NCBI RefSeq assembly: GCF_011045835.1 | Contig: NZ_CP047349.1 | Span: forward strand, 1,922,001 to 1,986,000 | DNA from: Proteus terrae subsp. cibarius | Lineage (GTDB): Bacteria > Pseudomonadota > Gammaproteobacteria > Enterobacterales > Enterobacteriaceae | Length of the DNA stretch: 64,000 nucleotides | Direction of reading: 5' to 3' | Part shown: piece after piece, positions 36,983 through 46,834 of the stretch | Layout of the letters: every line of letters begins with the position of its first letter | Numbering within the stretch: the stretch's first letter is position 1 | Notes under the pieces: generated by a model | What the model saw: the letters and a program-made list of their open reading frames with translations, nothing else | The model's database searches: none | What the model was told of the DNA's origin: nothing | Translations under genes and position numbers: made by a program

Positions 36983-37795
36983 ATGGCACGCATTATTGTT
37001 GTTACGTCAGGTAAAGGTGGGGTTGGTAAAACAACTTCCAGCGCGGCCATTTCTACCGGCCTCGCTCAAAAAGGTCATAAGACGGTTGTTATCGACTTTG
37101 ATATTGGGTTACGTAATTTAGACCTTATCATGGGTTGTGAACGTAGAGTTGTTTATGATTTTGTTAATGTTATTCAGGGGGATGCATCTTTAAATCAAGC
37201 ATTGATTAAAGATAAGCGCACAGAAAATCTGTTTATTCTCCCTGCTTCACAAACAAGAGATAAAGACGCTCTCACCCGTGATGGTGTAGAACAAGTATTA
37301 GATGAACTCGATGAGATGGGTTTTGATTTTATTATTTGTGACTCTCCTGCGGGTATTGAAAGTGGCGCATTAATGGCCCTTTATTTTGCAGATGAAGCCA
37401 TTATTACAACAAACCCTGAAGTATCATCTGTACGTGACTCCGACCGTATTTTAGGAATTCTTGCTTCTAAATCACGTCGCGCTGAGCGTGGTCAAGATCC
37501 AATTAAAGAACATCTTTTATTAACTCGTTATAATCCTGGCCGCGTTAGCCGTGGTGATATGTTAAGTATGGAAGATGTCCTTGAAATTCTATGCATTCCA
37601 CTATTGGGTGTTATTCCAGAAGATCAATCTGTTTTACGTTCATCTAACCAAGGTGAACCTGTTATTTTAGATGGCGAATCTGATGCAGGTAAAGCCTATT
37701 CAGATACAGTAAATCGTTTGTTAGGTGAAGAACATCCATTCCGTTTTATTGAAGAAGAGAAAAAAGGCTTTCTGAAACGCCTTTTTGGGGGGTAA
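36983..37795 (+). CDS. minD: Septum site-determining ATPase MinD
   Basis: 270 residues, almost identical to E. coli MinD. Deviant Walker A KGGVGKTT (about 11-18), VIDFDIGLRNLDLIMG, Walker B FIICDSPAG, and the C-terminal amphipathic membrane-targeting helix (KKGFLKRLFGG). It binds the membrane with ATP, recruits MinC and is released by MinE, giving pole-to-pole oscillation. It ends 3 bp before minE. Confidence 0.98.
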   Translation: MARIIVVTSGKGGVGKTTSSAAISTGLAQKGHKTVVIDFDIGLRNLDLIMGCERRVVYDFVNVIQGDASLNQALIKDKRTENLFILPASQTRDKDALTRDGVEQVLDELDEMGFDFIICDSPAGIESGALMALYFADEAIITTNPEVSSVRDSDRILGILASKSRRAERGQDPIKEHLLLTRYNPGRVSRGDMLSMEDVLEILCIPLLGVIPEDQSVLRSSNQGEPVILDGESDAGKAYSDTVNRLLGEEHPFRFIEEEKKGFLKRLFGG

Positions 37796-37798
37796 AAG

Positions 37799-38068
37799 AT
37801 GGCTTTACTAGATTTTTTCCTGTCGCGTAAAAAGTCGACAGCTAATATTGCCAAGGAGCGTCTGCAAATTATCGTAGCAGAACGTCGCCGTGGTGATAGC
37901 GAGCCAGCTTATTTACCTGATATGAAAAGAGATTTATTAGGTGTCATCTGTAAATATGTACAGATTGATCCAGAGATGCTTTCTGTTCAATTTGAACAAA
38001 AAGGCGATGATATCTCTGTATTAGAGCTAAATGTGACTTTACCTGAGAGTGAAGAGCCTACAAAGTAA
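37799..38068 (+). CDS. minE: Cell division topological specificity factor MinE
   Basis: 89 residues. N-terminal membrane/anti-MinCD helix region ([30 protein letters not shown]) and C-terminal dimerisation domain ([14 protein letters not shown]). It stimulates MinD ATPase and restricts MinC to the poles. Last gene of minCDE. Confidence 0.97.
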   Translation: MALLDFFLSRKKSTANIAKERLQIIVAERRRGDSEPAYLPDMKRDLLGVICKYVQIDPEMLSVQFEQKGDDISVLELNVTLPESEEPTK

Positions 38069-38100
38069 ATCATATTTTACGCTTTATCTAAGTCATTATT

Positions 38101-38149
38101 CACAGAGCCAGCCATAAACTATAATCAATTTGATTGGCTCTGTGTTTAA
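38101..38149 (+). terminator. Intrinsic terminator of minCDE
   Basis: CACAGAGCCA pairs perfectly with TGGCTCTGTG across a 24-base loop, followed by TTTAATT. Confidence 0.75.
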
Positions 38150-38292
38150 TTATATACATATTGAAAACACCTGAATGCGCAAATAGCGCTATATCTTGTT
38201 GCTATTTTAATCATTGGTGATAAGTCACAGGAGACCGATTATTTTGTCATAATACTTATATTTACTAATAATCTATTTAGTCTATTTCTACC

Positions 38293-38315
38293 TTCACCTT
38301 CTTTAGGTGTTTTTT
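38293..38315 (+). terminator. Orphan rightward terminator
   Basis: CACCT/AGGTG stem (38295-38299 and 38305-38309) followed by six or more T's. It points rightward, 150 bp after the minE terminator. Confidence 0.6.
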
Positions 38316-38323
38316 GTGTACAA

Positions 38324-38352
38324 AAAATAAGAGCCTCAAAAGAGACTCCTAA
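38324..38352 (-). terminator. Intrinsic terminator of rnd
   Basis: On the minus strand, GAGTCTC pairs with GAGGCTC (one mismatch or G-U) and is followed by TTATTTTTTG. Confidence 0.7.
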
Positions 38353-38441
38353 TGTTATTCTTTATTTTGTTTATTTATTGAACTAAGAATCCTTTTTTAT
38401 TTTAAGGAGATTAATTATTAGAAAATAAACAATCAACAAGA

Positions 38442-39560
38442 CTATGGATATTGCGCCAGAATTTCTGTCACTTTTTCTTCTAATAATGCTTTACGCCAAC
38501 GTGAAGTTAATTCAGGTTGCCCTTCTTTTATTTTCCAATGAATACTTAATAGCTGATTAATCTGCCTTCTTGAGGCTAACAGTTCAGGGTTGTAGCGCTT
38601 ATCTTCACTAATTTCTTGAATAACTGCTTTAATCGCTTTAAATGCTTTTTTATAGTTTGGTTGTTCAATTAAATTACCAATAGGCTCTGGGCAATCTTCA
38701 TCTTTAACTTCTTTAGCTTTAACAACAAAATCTAATAAACGACGGCCATGACAACGAATTTCTTGACCTGAAAGCGATAATGCATCGAGTTCTGCTAATG
38801 AGGATGGAAGGTAACGAGCAACAGACCATAAGTGTTCTTCTCTTACAACAAAGTTTAATGCCATATCTCGAGCTTTAGCTTGATTTAAGCGCCACTGAGC
38901 AAGCATTTGTAAACATGCTAACTGTTGGTCTTTTAATTGCCATGCATTGCTAATATCACGATAGGCGAGCTCTGGTACAACCGTTTCTTGTCGACGCTCT
39001 GCAATCATTTTGCATTCATCTGCGATCGCATCCATATAGCCTGCTTCTTCAGCTTCTTCAATTAATTTTTCAGCTAAAGGTAGTAAGTAGAAAACATCAC
39101 CACTAGCATATTGGCACTGTTTTTCAGTTAAAGGGCGCGCTAACCAGTCTGTTCGGGATTCACTTTTATCTAGTGCAACATTTTCATATTTCTCAACTAA
39201 TGTCGCGAAACCACAAGAGATAGGATGGCCTAAAAATGCAGCGACTACTTGAGTATCAATCATCGGTGTTGGAACACAACCAAACTGGTGAGAAAAAACT
39301 TCGAGATCTTCACTTCCAGCATGGAGAAACTTCATGATGCCCGGGTTTGTTAATAGCTCAATGAAAGGAGCCCAATTCTTAATTGCTAACGGGTCAATAA
39401 GAGAGATCTGTTTACCGTCATACATCTGGATCAAACCAAGATGAGGGTAATAGGTACGTATGCGGACAAACTCTGTATCTAAAGCAATTTGTGAAGCCTC
39501 TGAAGCAGCTTTACAGGCGGAATCTAGTGCAGTGTCTGTCGTAATCAATTGATAATTCAA
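38442..39560 (-). CDS. rnd: Ribonuclease D
   Basis: 372 residues matching E. coli RNase D. DEDD exonuclease motifs: LDTEFVR, LHAGSEDLEVF, IDTQVVAAFLGH and the last motif in YASGDVFYL. HRDC domains follow (about 210-372). It trims the 3' ends of tRNA and other small RNAs. The start codon is TTG at 39560, giving the conserved MNYQLITTD; E. coli rnd is known to use UUG too, which keeps expression low. Lies beside fadD as in E. coli. Confidence 0.96.
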   Translation of the reverse strand: MNYQLITTDTALDSACKAASEASQIALDTEFVRIRTYYPHLGLIQMYDGKQISLIDPLAIKNWAPFIELLTNPGIMKFLHAGSEDLEVFSHQFGCVPTPMIDTQVVAAFLGHPISCGFATLVEKYENVALDKSESRTDWLARPLTEKQCQYASGDVFYLLPLAEKLIEEAEEAGYMDAIADECKMIAERRQETVVPELAYRDISNAWQLKDQQLACLQMLAQWRLNQAKARDMALNFVVREEHLWSVARYLPSSLAELDALSLSGQEIRCHGRRLLDFVVKAKEVKDEDCPEPIGNLIEQPNYKKAFKAIKAVIQEISEDKRYNPELLASRRQINQLLSIHWKIKEGQPELTSRWRKALLEEKVTEILAQYP

Positions 39561-39607
39561 AACAGGTTTCTCTTGTTTTTATGTCTAATGACTTTTTATG
39601 TGATCAC

Positions 39608-39630
39608 AAAAACGCCGGTATAAACCGGCG
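39608..39630 (-). terminator. Intrinsic terminator of fadD
   Basis: CGCCGGT pairs with ACCGGCG; read leftward it is followed by TTTTT. Confidence 0.85.
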
Positions 39631-39658
39631 AAATTGAAAAAGGTTATTGAGTGTTGTA

Positions 39659-41347
39659 TCAAGATTCAGTTGAGGTTTTCAACTCTTTTTCTTCATTTCT
39701 TAACTCTCTGCGTAAAATTTTACCAACATTTGATTTTGGTAATTCATCACGAAACTCAATAATTTTAGGTACTTTATAACCTGTTAGGTAACGACGACAG
39801 TGTGTTTTTATCTCATCTTCCGTTAATGATGGATCTTTTTTCACAATGAAAACTTTAACTGTTTCACCTGAGTTTTTGCTCGGTACGCCAATTGCAGCCG
39901 ACTCCAAAACCTTAGGATGTGCCGTAACGACTTCTTCGACTTCATTAGGGTATACATTAAAGCCTGAAACTAAGATCATATCTTTTTTACGGTCAATGAT
40001 ACGAATAAAGCCTTCGTCATCCATTGTCGCAATATCACCTGTTGCGACCCAACCATCGTGTAGAACTTCATCAGTTGCATCAGGGCGATTCCAATAACCC
40101 TTCATTACCTGAGGGCCACGAACCCACATTTCACCGCCTACAGTGCGGTCAACTTCGTTACCTTCATCATCAATAAACTTAACGTCCGTTGAAGGTACAG
40201 GTAATCCAATACTACCACTGTATTTTTTCAGATTATAAGGGTTACCAGTGACTAAAGGAGAACATTCCGTCAAGCCATAACCTTCTAATAAATGTTTACC
40301 CGTTAACTCTTCCCACTCTTTAGCAACACTACTTTGAACAGGCATACCGCCGCCAACAGAGAGATTCAATTTGGAGAAATCGAGTTGACGAAATTCTGGA
40401 TTTTGCAACCAAGCATTAAATAAAGTATTTACGCCAGTGATTGCCGTGACAGGGTAACGTCCTAGCTCTTTAATTGTACCTTTCACATCACGAGGGTTAG
40501 TGATAAGTAAGTTTTTACCACCAATTTCAATAAAGAGTAGACAGTTAACGGTTAAAGCAAAAACGTGATACAGCGGTAATGCAGTTACCACCAGCTCTTT
40601 GCCTACATTTAGTGCGGGTACATAAGCCGCTTTCGCTTGCTCAAGGTTTGCCAACATATTGCGATGCGTTAACATTGCGCCTTTAGCAATTCCCGTTGTG
40701 CCTCCTGTATATTGCAAGAAGGCTAAGTCTTTACCTGTAATTTCAGGTTTAATATATTGCATACGATAGCCAAAATGCATTGCTCTACGAAATGAAATTG
40801 CATCAGGCAAATTATATTTAGGAACTAATCGTTTGATATATTTAACAACAAAGTCGACTAATGTTGCTTTAGGACGGGATAGTTGATCACCCATTCGGGT
40901 CAAAATAACGTGTTTAATACTGGTATTAAATACGATTTTTTCGAGCGTATGCGCAAAGTTAGAGACTATTACAATGGCACTTGCACCACTGTCATTTAAC
41001 TGATGTTCAAGTTCTCTTGGTGTGTAAAGTGGGTTTACGTTTACGACAACCATGCCTGCACGAAGAATACCGAAAAGCGCGATAGGATATTGCAGTAAAT
41101 TAGGCATCATTAAGGCGACACGATCACCTTTTTTCAATCCTAAGCCATTTTGCAGGTATGCTGCAAAAGCACGGCTACGCTCTTCAAGTTTGCGATAAGT
41201 CATGACCTCGCCCATATTGATAAAGGCGGGTTGATCTGCGTAATTTGCGACAGCGTTTTCAAGCATCTCTGCAAGGGATGCAAAACGGTCCGGGTCAATT
41301 TCAGCCGGGACATCTGCCGGATAACGTTTAAGCCAGACTTTTTCCAA
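39659..41347 (-). CDS. fadD: Long-chain fatty acid-CoA ligase FadD
   Basis: 562 residues (E. coli 561). AMP-binding motif [12 protein letters not shown], the GYGLTECSP motif, and the FACS motif [18 protein letters not shown] followed by [18 protein letters not shown]. It activates imported fatty acids to acyl-CoA at the inner membrane for beta-oxidation. I chose the TTG at 41347: AGGAG lies 6 bp upstream and the product begins [14 protein letters not shown], matching E. coli FadD, which to my knowledge also starts at UUG. A GTG at 41371 would add eight unmatched residues. A FadR-like operator is upstream. Confidence 0.96.
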   Translation of the reverse strand: MEKVWLKRYPADVPAEIDPDRFASLAEMLENAVANYADQPAFINMGEVMTYRKLEERSRAFAAYLQNGLGLKKGDRVALMMPNLLQYPIALFGILRAGMVVVNVNPLYTPRELEHQLNDSGASAIVIVSNFAHTLEKIVFNTSIKHVILTRMGDQLSRPKATLVDFVVKYIKRLVPKYNLPDAISFRRAMHFGYRMQYIKPEITGKDLAFLQYTGGTTGIAKGAMLTHRNMLANLEQAKAAYVPALNVGKELVVTALPLYHVFALTVNCLLFIEIGGKNLLITNPRDVKGTIKELGRYPVTAITGVNTLFNAWLQNPEFRQLDFSKLNLSVGGGMPVQSSVAKEWEELTGKHLLEGYGLTECSPLVTGNPYNLKKYSGSIGLPVPSTDVKFIDDEGNEVDRTVGGEMWVRGPQVMKGYWNRPDATDEVLHDGWVATGDIATMDDEGFIRIIDRKKDMILVSGFNVYPNEVEEVVTAHPKVLESAAIGVPSKNSGETVKVFIVKKDPSLTEDEIKTHCRRYLTGYKVPKIIEFRDELPKSNVGKILRRELRNEEKELKTSTES

Positions 41348-41411
41348 AGTAGTACTCCTGATTAATCGCACTTCTTGGGTTAATATTGTGTTTCATTTTT
41401 AACAAAGTATT

Positions 41412-41428
41412 AACTCATCCTACCAGCA
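41412..41428 (-). promoter_or_regulatory. FadR operator-like site upstream of fadD
   Basis: On the minus strand TGCTGGTAGGATGAGTT. It keeps the CTGGT core of the FadR consensus and closely resembles the first FadR site before E. coli fadD as I recall it. It lies 65 bp before the start codon. Confidence 0.65.
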
Positions 41429-41489
41429 CAAACAATTTTCTGTTGTGAAGATGCGAAGTGTGTCACTAAATATTTTATTTTTAGATTAA

Positions 41490-41522
41490 CAAAAAAGAAG
41501 GCGGTCAAAACCGCCCTCTCTT
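41490..41522 (-). terminator. Terminator between yeaY and fadD
   Basis: GGCGGT (41500-41505) pairs with ACCGCC (41510-41515), extended by AGAAG/CTCTCT-type pairs; leftward tail TTCTTTTTT. Confidence 0.8.
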
Positions 41523-41648
41523 TTATTTTTATTCAACTTTAATAACTCTATTAGATAGTTACCTAATATATTATAGATATTGATTATACACCGTTTCACA
41601 CAAATGAAGATAAAATATTATATCGTCATGCAATCTAATGCCCGCTTT

Positions 41649-42245
41649 TTATTCTAAAACGGGTACAACCTGACCAGTTCCATATGGATATCCACCATAA
41701 CCGCCATATCCATGGTGATAACCCCAATATGGGCCATCTCCATAATATCCCCATGTCATAACAGGTGCGGGCATAATGACTTGCTGTGTCAGTGTCCAGC
41801 GTTTCATACCTGTCACATCAATACGTAAAAATGGATAACTGGCCTCACCAACTTTGCCAGTTTCAACACCTTTAATAGTACCAACAACGGTTACGTATTG
41901 ATTTTTATAATCAGAGGGATCTAAGAAATGCATAACATTAGCATAGAGACGCCCAATAGAAGGCTGATGTAATTCGGGCGCAGCATCGTATTGAGAAAGA
42001 GGCATAACGGCAATTTCTAGCTGCGTTGATGATTGAAGATTTTTAACATCAATCACACGCCCACCAAAACGCCCTTCTTGACCAATATAAAGTTCAGGCG
42101 CAACAAAAACACCATTTAAATTAGTCACTGGCGTTGCTGATGTACCTTTTATTGATTCAGGTATAGAGACGCATCCCGCTAGAAACAAAGCACCAGATAG
42201 AAATAGCGCTTTGCTTACCAAACGGTAGTTTAATTGTCTGTTCAT
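41649..42245 (-). CDS. yeaY: Slp family outer-membrane lipoprotein YeaY
   Basis: 198 residues with lipobox LAGC (Cys25). The body matches Slp/YeaY lipoproteins (SIPESIKGTS, YIGQEGRFGGRVIDVKN, VTVVGTIKGVETGKVGE). The C-terminus is a Gly/Tyr-rich tail (WGYYGDGPYWGYHHGYGG). The role is unknown; Slp is induced by starvation and acid. I chose the ATG at 42245 because AGG lies 6 bp upstream and the signal peptide then starts MNRQLNYRL. Between tsaB and fadD as in E. coli. Confidence 0.88.
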   Translation of the reverse strand: MNRQLNYRLVSKALFLSGALFLAGCVSIPESIKGTSATPVTNLNGVFVAPELYIGQEGRFGGRVIDVKNLQSSTQLEIAVMPLSQYDAAPELHQPSIGRLYANVMHFLDPSDYKNQYVTVVGTIKGVETGKVGEASYPFLRIDVTGMKRWTLTQQVIMPAPVMTWGYYGDGPYWGYHHGYGGYGGYPYGTGQVVPVLE

Positions 42246-42337
42246 AAACCACCTCATTGCAAGTCAATATTAACGTTACTCTATAATAATATTATAGCTT
42301 AGCTTCACTCTTAGGCTTCTAATAGATACTTCTAAAT

Positions 42338-43039
42338 CTATTCACGGCCAGGCAGTTTTTTCCATGTCACTTCATTACGTAAATAAACTGGCTCAGCGTC
42401 TTCAACTTTCGTTGCTTTACCTTCATGCCAAGCGGTTACAGCAAGAGGTAACATATCTTGTGCAACAGGAAGCGTAATCTCAGTTTCAACAACAGTGAAA
42501 GGCAGTGCCTCTTTTAAATCAGGATAAGCTTGCCATCCTGTACCTGCCATCGCCCATGTTCCTGTTGTTAATTGTAATGCTTCAATAAATTGCTCAGGTT
42601 TCATTACGGCTTCAGTGTCTTCGCCTATCCAAACACCTTCATCATTACGCTGATATTGAGCGCAATAAATTTCACCCATACGCGCATCGATTGCCACGAG
42701 AACTTGTTTAATACCCGTTGTTCTAAAGACACCTTCAGCCATTGTGGCAAGTGATGAAATACCAATCATGGATAATTCTGCACCTAGCGCGATGCCTTGT
42801 GCAACACCTACACCAATACGAACACCTGTAAAACTTCCGGGACCTCGTCCAAAAGCAAGTGCATCTAATGATTGCAATGTGATGTTTGCTTCTTCTAAGG
42901 CGCTTTTCACCATAGGTAAAATCTTTTGTGTATGTTCACGAGGTGAGATTTCAAAACGTGAAGCAACAACGCCTTCATTCCAAACTGCAACTGAACAAGA
43001 TTCTGTTGCAGTATCAATTGCTAAAATTCGCAGTGACAC
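42338..43039 (-). CDS. tsaB: tRNA threonylcarbamoyladenosine biosynthesis protein TsaB
   Basis: 233 residues, ASKHA/actin-like fold: [15 protein letters not shown] at the start and [23 protein letters not shown]. It partners TsaD and TsaE to make the t6A37 modification of ANN-decoding tRNAs, and is essential in E. coli. Gene order yoaA-tsaB-yeaY-fadD-rnd is as in E. coli. Confidence 0.96.
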   Translation of the reverse strand: MSLRILAIDTATESCSVAVWNEGVVASRFEISPREHTQKILPMVKSALEEANITLQSLDALAFGRGPGSFTGVRIGVGVAQGIALGAELSMIGISSLATMAEGVFRTTGIKQVLVAIDARMGEIYCAQYQRNDEGVWIGEDTEAVMKPEQFIEALQLTTGTWAMAGTGWQAYPDLKEALPFTVVETEITLPVAQDMLPLAVTAWHEGKATKVEDAEPVYLRNEVTWKKLPGRE

Positions 43040-43131
43040 GCCATAACTCCGGCAAATTCGATAATTAAAAGAGGAAGAATAATATCATAATAGTGTTCAA
43101 CAGAATAAACACACATTCTGTGCGATCGCTA

Positions 43132-45075
43132 TTATGAATCCGATATTTCTTGTATTTCATTCTGCTGTGCGCGTTGGCTCAAAAACTTCATTGTTTTTTC
43201 GAGTGAACGCGTGCGAGGTGATGGAGGCAAACTACTTAAAAAAACTTCACCATAAGCACGAGAAACTAACCTATCATCACAAACTATAATTGCACCATAA
43301 TCGTGTACATCACGAATTAACCGCCCAACACCTTGTTTTAAACTAATAACAGCATCAGGAATTTGGACGTCTCTAAAAGCATCTCCACCTCGCAATTCAC
43401 AATCTTCAATGCGTGCTCTTAATAGAGGATCATCAGGTGCTGTAAATGGTAATTTATCAATAATCACGCAAGACAACGTATCGCCACGCACATCAACACC
43501 TTCCCAAAAACTTTGGGTCGCAACTAAAAGCGCATTTCCTGATGAAACAAATTTTTGCAGTAATTGCGTCTTACTCATTTCACCTTGCATCAATACAGGT
43601 AATGGCAAACTGGCTTTAAACTCTTCAGCAAGTCCACGCATCATGGCATGTGAGGTACAGAGGAAAAAACAGCGACCTTGGTTTTTTAAAATAACTGGCG
43701 TTAGCATAGTGGCTAAACGTTTTGCCGTATAAGGCTGATTTAATGGTGGCAGATAACGTGGCACACAGAGTAATGTTTGATGTTGATAATCAAATGGGCT
43801 GTTTAGGATCAGAGTTGTCGCACTTTCTAAGCCCAATCTATCTGTGTAATAAGACATCTGCTCATTTACAGAAAGTGTTGCTGAGGTAAATACCCAACTG
43901 CTTTTATGCGATTTGATTAATTCGCGAAATTTCTCTGCAACAGATAGCGGTGTGATAGCTAATAAAAAATGGCGACCATAACTTTCAAACCAATAGCTAT
44001 AACCCGGAATTGTGGTATCAATCAGGCGTTTTAATCGATTGCGGTAAACAGTGGCACGTTCAAAAGCACTGTCAAGTAATTGGCTTCGCCCTAACGAGAG
44101 TTTCATTACGTCATAACTCAGTTCTAAGGCATCATCCAGTAACGTTAGAAAACGTTTTGTTTCGCCACCTTGCAATAGCTCACGTAAGTTTCCTCGATAA
44201 CCTGTCTCACCTAACGCTAGGCGAAAATCCATTACCATCTGCGTTAATCTATCGGCACTTTTTTGTAACTGAACTTGGTCTCTCACTTCTGTGCGATAAG
44301 CAACAGTCATATCTCTGGCGAGATCAAACAACTGTCTACTGGTAAGTTGTTGGCCAAAATAATGGCTAGCAATATCTGGAATTTGATGGGCTTCATCAAA
44401 GATCATAATTTCAGCTTCCGGAATTAACTCACCAAAACCAGTATCTTTAACGACAGTATCTGCCATAAATAAATGGTGATTAACCACAACGACATCCGCA
44501 TCCATTGCTTTTTTACGTGCGCTTAAAACATAGCACTCTTTATAACGAGGGCAATCACTCCCCAAGCAGTTATCGTTAGTGCTGGTGACTAAAGGCCAAA
44601 CCCGACTATCTTCTGCAACACTATGACAACGGCTAACGTCACCATCTTCTGTTTGTGTTGACCATTGGCGTACATACATAACATCAGACAAAACTTCAGC
44701 TTCCAGATCACCACCACTGAGCATTTGCTGATCAAGTCGTTCTAAACAGAGATAGTTAGAGCGCCCTTTTAATAACGCCGTGTTACCATCATAATTAATC
44801 GCTTCAATGATCGTGGGTAAATCTCGGCTATATAATTGATCTTGCAAGGCTTTAGAGCCTGTTGAGATAATAGTTTTTTTACCCGAACGCAATGCAGGTA
44901 CGAGATAGGCATACGTTTTTCCGGTACCTGTACCCGCTTCAGCAATAAGTACACCTTGCTTATCAATAGTTTCCGTTATTGATTTCGCCATTTGTCGTTG
45001 AGCTTCACGGGGATGAAATCCTGGAATAGTTCGGGTTAAAATCCCGTTTTCTGCAAAATCGTCTGACACAGGCAT
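43132..45075 (-). CDS. yoaA: ATP-dependent helicase YoaA (XPD/DinG-like)
   Basis: 647 residues. Walker A AEAGTGTGKT (about 45-54), DEAH-type box IFDEAHQ, helicase motif VI QGVGRLIRD. Four cysteines (NYLCLER, NNCLGSDCPRYKECYV) fit the XPD-type [4Fe-4S] cluster. In E. coli YoaA works with the HolC (chi) subunit of DNA polymerase III to repair replication forks. It is divergent from yoaB. I found no LexA box in the 85-bp gap. Confidence 0.95.
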   Translation of the reverse strand: MPVSDDFAENGILTRTIPGFHPREAQRQMAKSITETIDKQGVLIAEAGTGTGKTYAYLVPALRSGKKTIISTGSKALQDQLYSRDLPTIIEAINYDGNTALLKGRSNYLCLERLDQQMLSGGDLEAEVLSDVMYVRQWSTQTEDGDVSRCHSVAEDSRVWPLVTSTNDNCLGSDCPRYKECYVLSARKKAMDADVVVVNHHLFMADTVVKDTGFGELIPEAEIMIFDEAHQIPDIASHYFGQQLTSRQLFDLARDMTVAYRTEVRDQVQLQKSADRLTQMVMDFRLALGETGYRGNLRELLQGGETKRFLTLLDDALELSYDVMKLSLGRSQLLDSAFERATVYRNRLKRLIDTTIPGYSYWFESYGRHFLLAITPLSVAEKFRELIKSHKSSWVFTSATLSVNEQMSYYTDRLGLESATTLILNSPFDYQHQTLLCVPRYLPPLNQPYTAKRLATMLTPVILKNQGRCFFLCTSHAMMRGLAEEFKASLPLPVLMQGEMSKTQLLQKFVSSGNALLVATQSFWEGVDVRGDTLSCVIIDKLPFTAPDDPLLRARIEDCELRGGDAFRDVQIPDAVISLKQGVGRLIRDVHDYGAIIVCDDRLVSRAYGEVFLSSLPPSPRTRSLEKTMKFLSQRAQQNEIQEISDS

Positions 45076-45160
45076 ACTCTTTTTATAAAATAAGACGTAA
45101 ATTATGCCAGTGGATAACCAAAAGTACCACCTATGCCGTTAATACTAAGGAGAACTCATA

Positions 45161-45505
45161 ATGACAATTAAACGTATCGACCCTGAAGATCGCTGGTCTG
45201 AAGCCGTTATTCATAACGACACTATTTATTACACTGCAGTGCCAGAGAATTTATCAGGCGATATTATTGAACAAACAGCAGACACATTAGCGGCAATTGA
45301 CGTTTTGTTACAACGTGTAGGTTCTGATAAAACTCAAATTCTTGATGCGACAATCTTTTTAGCTGATAAAGCTGATTTTGAGGGTATGAATAAAGCGTGG
45401 GATGCATGGGTTGCCAAAGGTAGCGCACCTGTGCGTTGTACTGTGCAAGCACAACTAATGCACCCTGAATATAAAGTCGAAATCAAAATTATCGCGGCAA
45501 TGTGA
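45161..45505 (+). CDS. yoaB: RidA family protein YoaB
   Basis: 114 residues of the RidA/YER057c fold: FLADKADFEGMNKAWDAWV, then the active-site arginine in APVRCTVQAQL. RidA proteins hydrolyse reactive imines and enamines; the YoaB subgroup substrate is not settled. AAGGAG precedes the ATG. Divergent from yoaA as in E. coli. Confidence 0.93.
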   Translation: MTIKRIDPEDRWSEAVIHNDTIYYTAVPENLSGDIIEQTADTLAAIDVLLQRVGSDKTQILDATIFLADKADFEGMNKAWDAWVAKGSAPVRCTVQAQLMHPEYKVEIKIIAAM

Positions 45506-45516
45506 AAATATTTAAT

Positions 45517-45547
45517 AAGCACCTACTTTTATGGGTGCTTATTTTTT
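45517..45547. terminator. Bidirectional terminator yoaB / NAD(P)-binding gene
   Basis: AAGCACCTA pairs with TGGGTGCTT (one G-U or mismatch), with TTTTTTT to the right and A/T-rich DNA to the left. It overlaps the last codons of the convergent gene. Confidence 0.8.
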
Positions 45548-46402
45548 TGAATTTAGTTTATTGGCTAAATCATGATAATAATCTAATAAATGTTCATTAC
45601 CATATACTCCACCGATATGGCTCGTGCCCATAAATGTTAAGAAAAACTCAAAAGGCCCATAAAACTTTTGAGAAGTAAAATGACGTAATATAAAAATAGT
45701 CATTTTTCTTAATACATCTGGTAAGTGGATAATTTTTATTTTCTTATTTAATGCCATGCCTGCAAGTTCAGCAATTTGATTTAATGACAAAATATCAGGC
45801 CCACCCACAGAAATTTCTTTCGTAGTATGCCCTATCATTTTAATCACAAATTCGGCTAGATCTTTTCCAGAAATAGGATTTATTTGTTGTTCTCCTGAGC
45901 CAAATAAATAGACTTTTCCTGATGAGGCCATTTGTAAGAAATCCCCCATATCACTGAAATAGCCATTTGGCCTAATGACACAATAAGGTAAATTCGATTG
46001 TTTCAATTTATCAACAAAACGTTCTTTGGCTTCAAAGATTTTTAATTGGCGGTATTTATCTCCATCAATAGCAGAGATATAAATAAACTGTTGAACTTGT
46101 GATTTTATTGCTTCTTCAAGAAGATTTATATTTGCTTGATAATCAACATCCATATAGGTTAACCCCTCTTTTTGTCGAGTGATCCCTATCGTGGAAATAA
46201 CACAGTCAATATCTTTTGTACTATTTTTTAATTGCTCGGGTTTTGTTATTTCACCAATAAAAATATCATCAACATCAGTAAACAGTGCTGCTTGCGAGCG
46301 ATTTCTGACTAAAACACGCACCCAATAGCCTTGTGTTTTTAATGCTTGTACAAGAAATCGGCCTAAATAACCTGTTGCACCTGCAACTAATATCCGTTTC
46401 AT
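45539..46402 (-). CDS. NAD(P)-binding atypical SDR (NmrA-like) protein
   Basis: 287 residues with an N-terminal Rossmann motif (VAGATGYLGRFLV, about 6-18), VRVLVRNRSQ, DCVISTIGITR and the substrate-side IRPNGYFSDMGDFL. The atypical-SDR/NmrA-like family includes epimerases, isoflavone reductase-like enzymes and NAD(P) sensors; I cannot choose between them. The ATG at 46402 has AGGA 6 bp upstream; earlier ATGs in the frame add unmatched residues. The C-terminus overlaps the shared terminator hairpin. Confidence 0.82.
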   Translation of the reverse strand: MKRILVAGATGYLGRFLVQALKTQGYWVRVLVRNRSQAALFTDVDDIFIGEITKPEQLKNSTKDIDCVISTIGITRQKEGLTYMDVDYQANINLLEEAIKSQVQQFIYISAIDGDKYRQLKIFEAKERFVDKLKQSNLPYCVIRPNGYFSDMGDFLQMASSGKVYLFGSGEQQINPISGKDLAEFVIKMIGHTTKEISVGGPDILSLNQIAELAGMALNKKIKIIHLPDVLRKMTIFILRHFTSQKFYGPFEFFLTFMGTSHIGGVYGNEHLLDYYHDLANKLNSKK

Positions 46403-46834
46403 CTCTATTCCTATTTTTTTCATGTTATCAGTAAAAAATAACATCAAAGAGAAAATAATAACAATAGTGTTTTTCCATAAAACCTCTGCATATTCACTAT
46501 TATTAAAGATAGAAAGAATATTTTAATTTTTACTGTTTTTTGACTTTAACTTATAGCCTCTGAATGCCAACAGGCTATCAATCTGCAATTTTAGATACCC
46601 TTTTCTACTATTTAAATTTGTTATTACTATGTTTTATATCGTAATCGGTTTGTATATAAAATAACTTTTAGGACAATGAAGAAAAAATTAAATTTATATC
46701 ACTCTAAAAAGATTAAACAGTAGATACAAAAAAGCTGAATTCCGATGAATTCAGCTTTTTTAATATAATTTATTCTTGCTGTGATTATTAAATTTCTATT
46801 TTTACCAAAATGGTACTTATTAAATTACTGAGAT
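46403..46834. other. Intergenic region after mdtI
   Basis: Apart from the strong terminator at 46728-46761, this 432-bp A/T-rich stretch shows no gene or operator I can support. It should contain the promoter of the leftward NAD(P)-binding gene. Confidence 0.4.
46728..46761. terminator. Strong bidirectional terminator after mdtJI
   Basis: A perfect 15-bp stem, including the A- and T-runs, around the loop CGAT (46743-46746). Confidence 0.9.

Larger units (their letters stand above)
38069..38441. other. Intergenic region minE / rnd
   Basis: Holds three hairpins: the minE terminator (38101-38149), a separate rightward terminator (38293-38315) without an obvious gene before it, and the rnd terminator (38324-38352). 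The middle 140 bp contain an extended -10-like TGTCATAAT (about 38252-38260) that could start a short RNA ending at the second hairpin. Confidence 0.45.
41348..41648. other. Intergenic region yeaY / fadD
   Basis: A 301-bp gap holding the FadR-like site (41412-41428) and the yeaY terminator (41490-41522). Nothing else stands out. Confidence 0.5.

Noticed and set aside
45076..45160. Expected LexA box before yoaA
   Set aside because: No CTG-N10-CAG sequence is present in the yoaA-yoaB gap.
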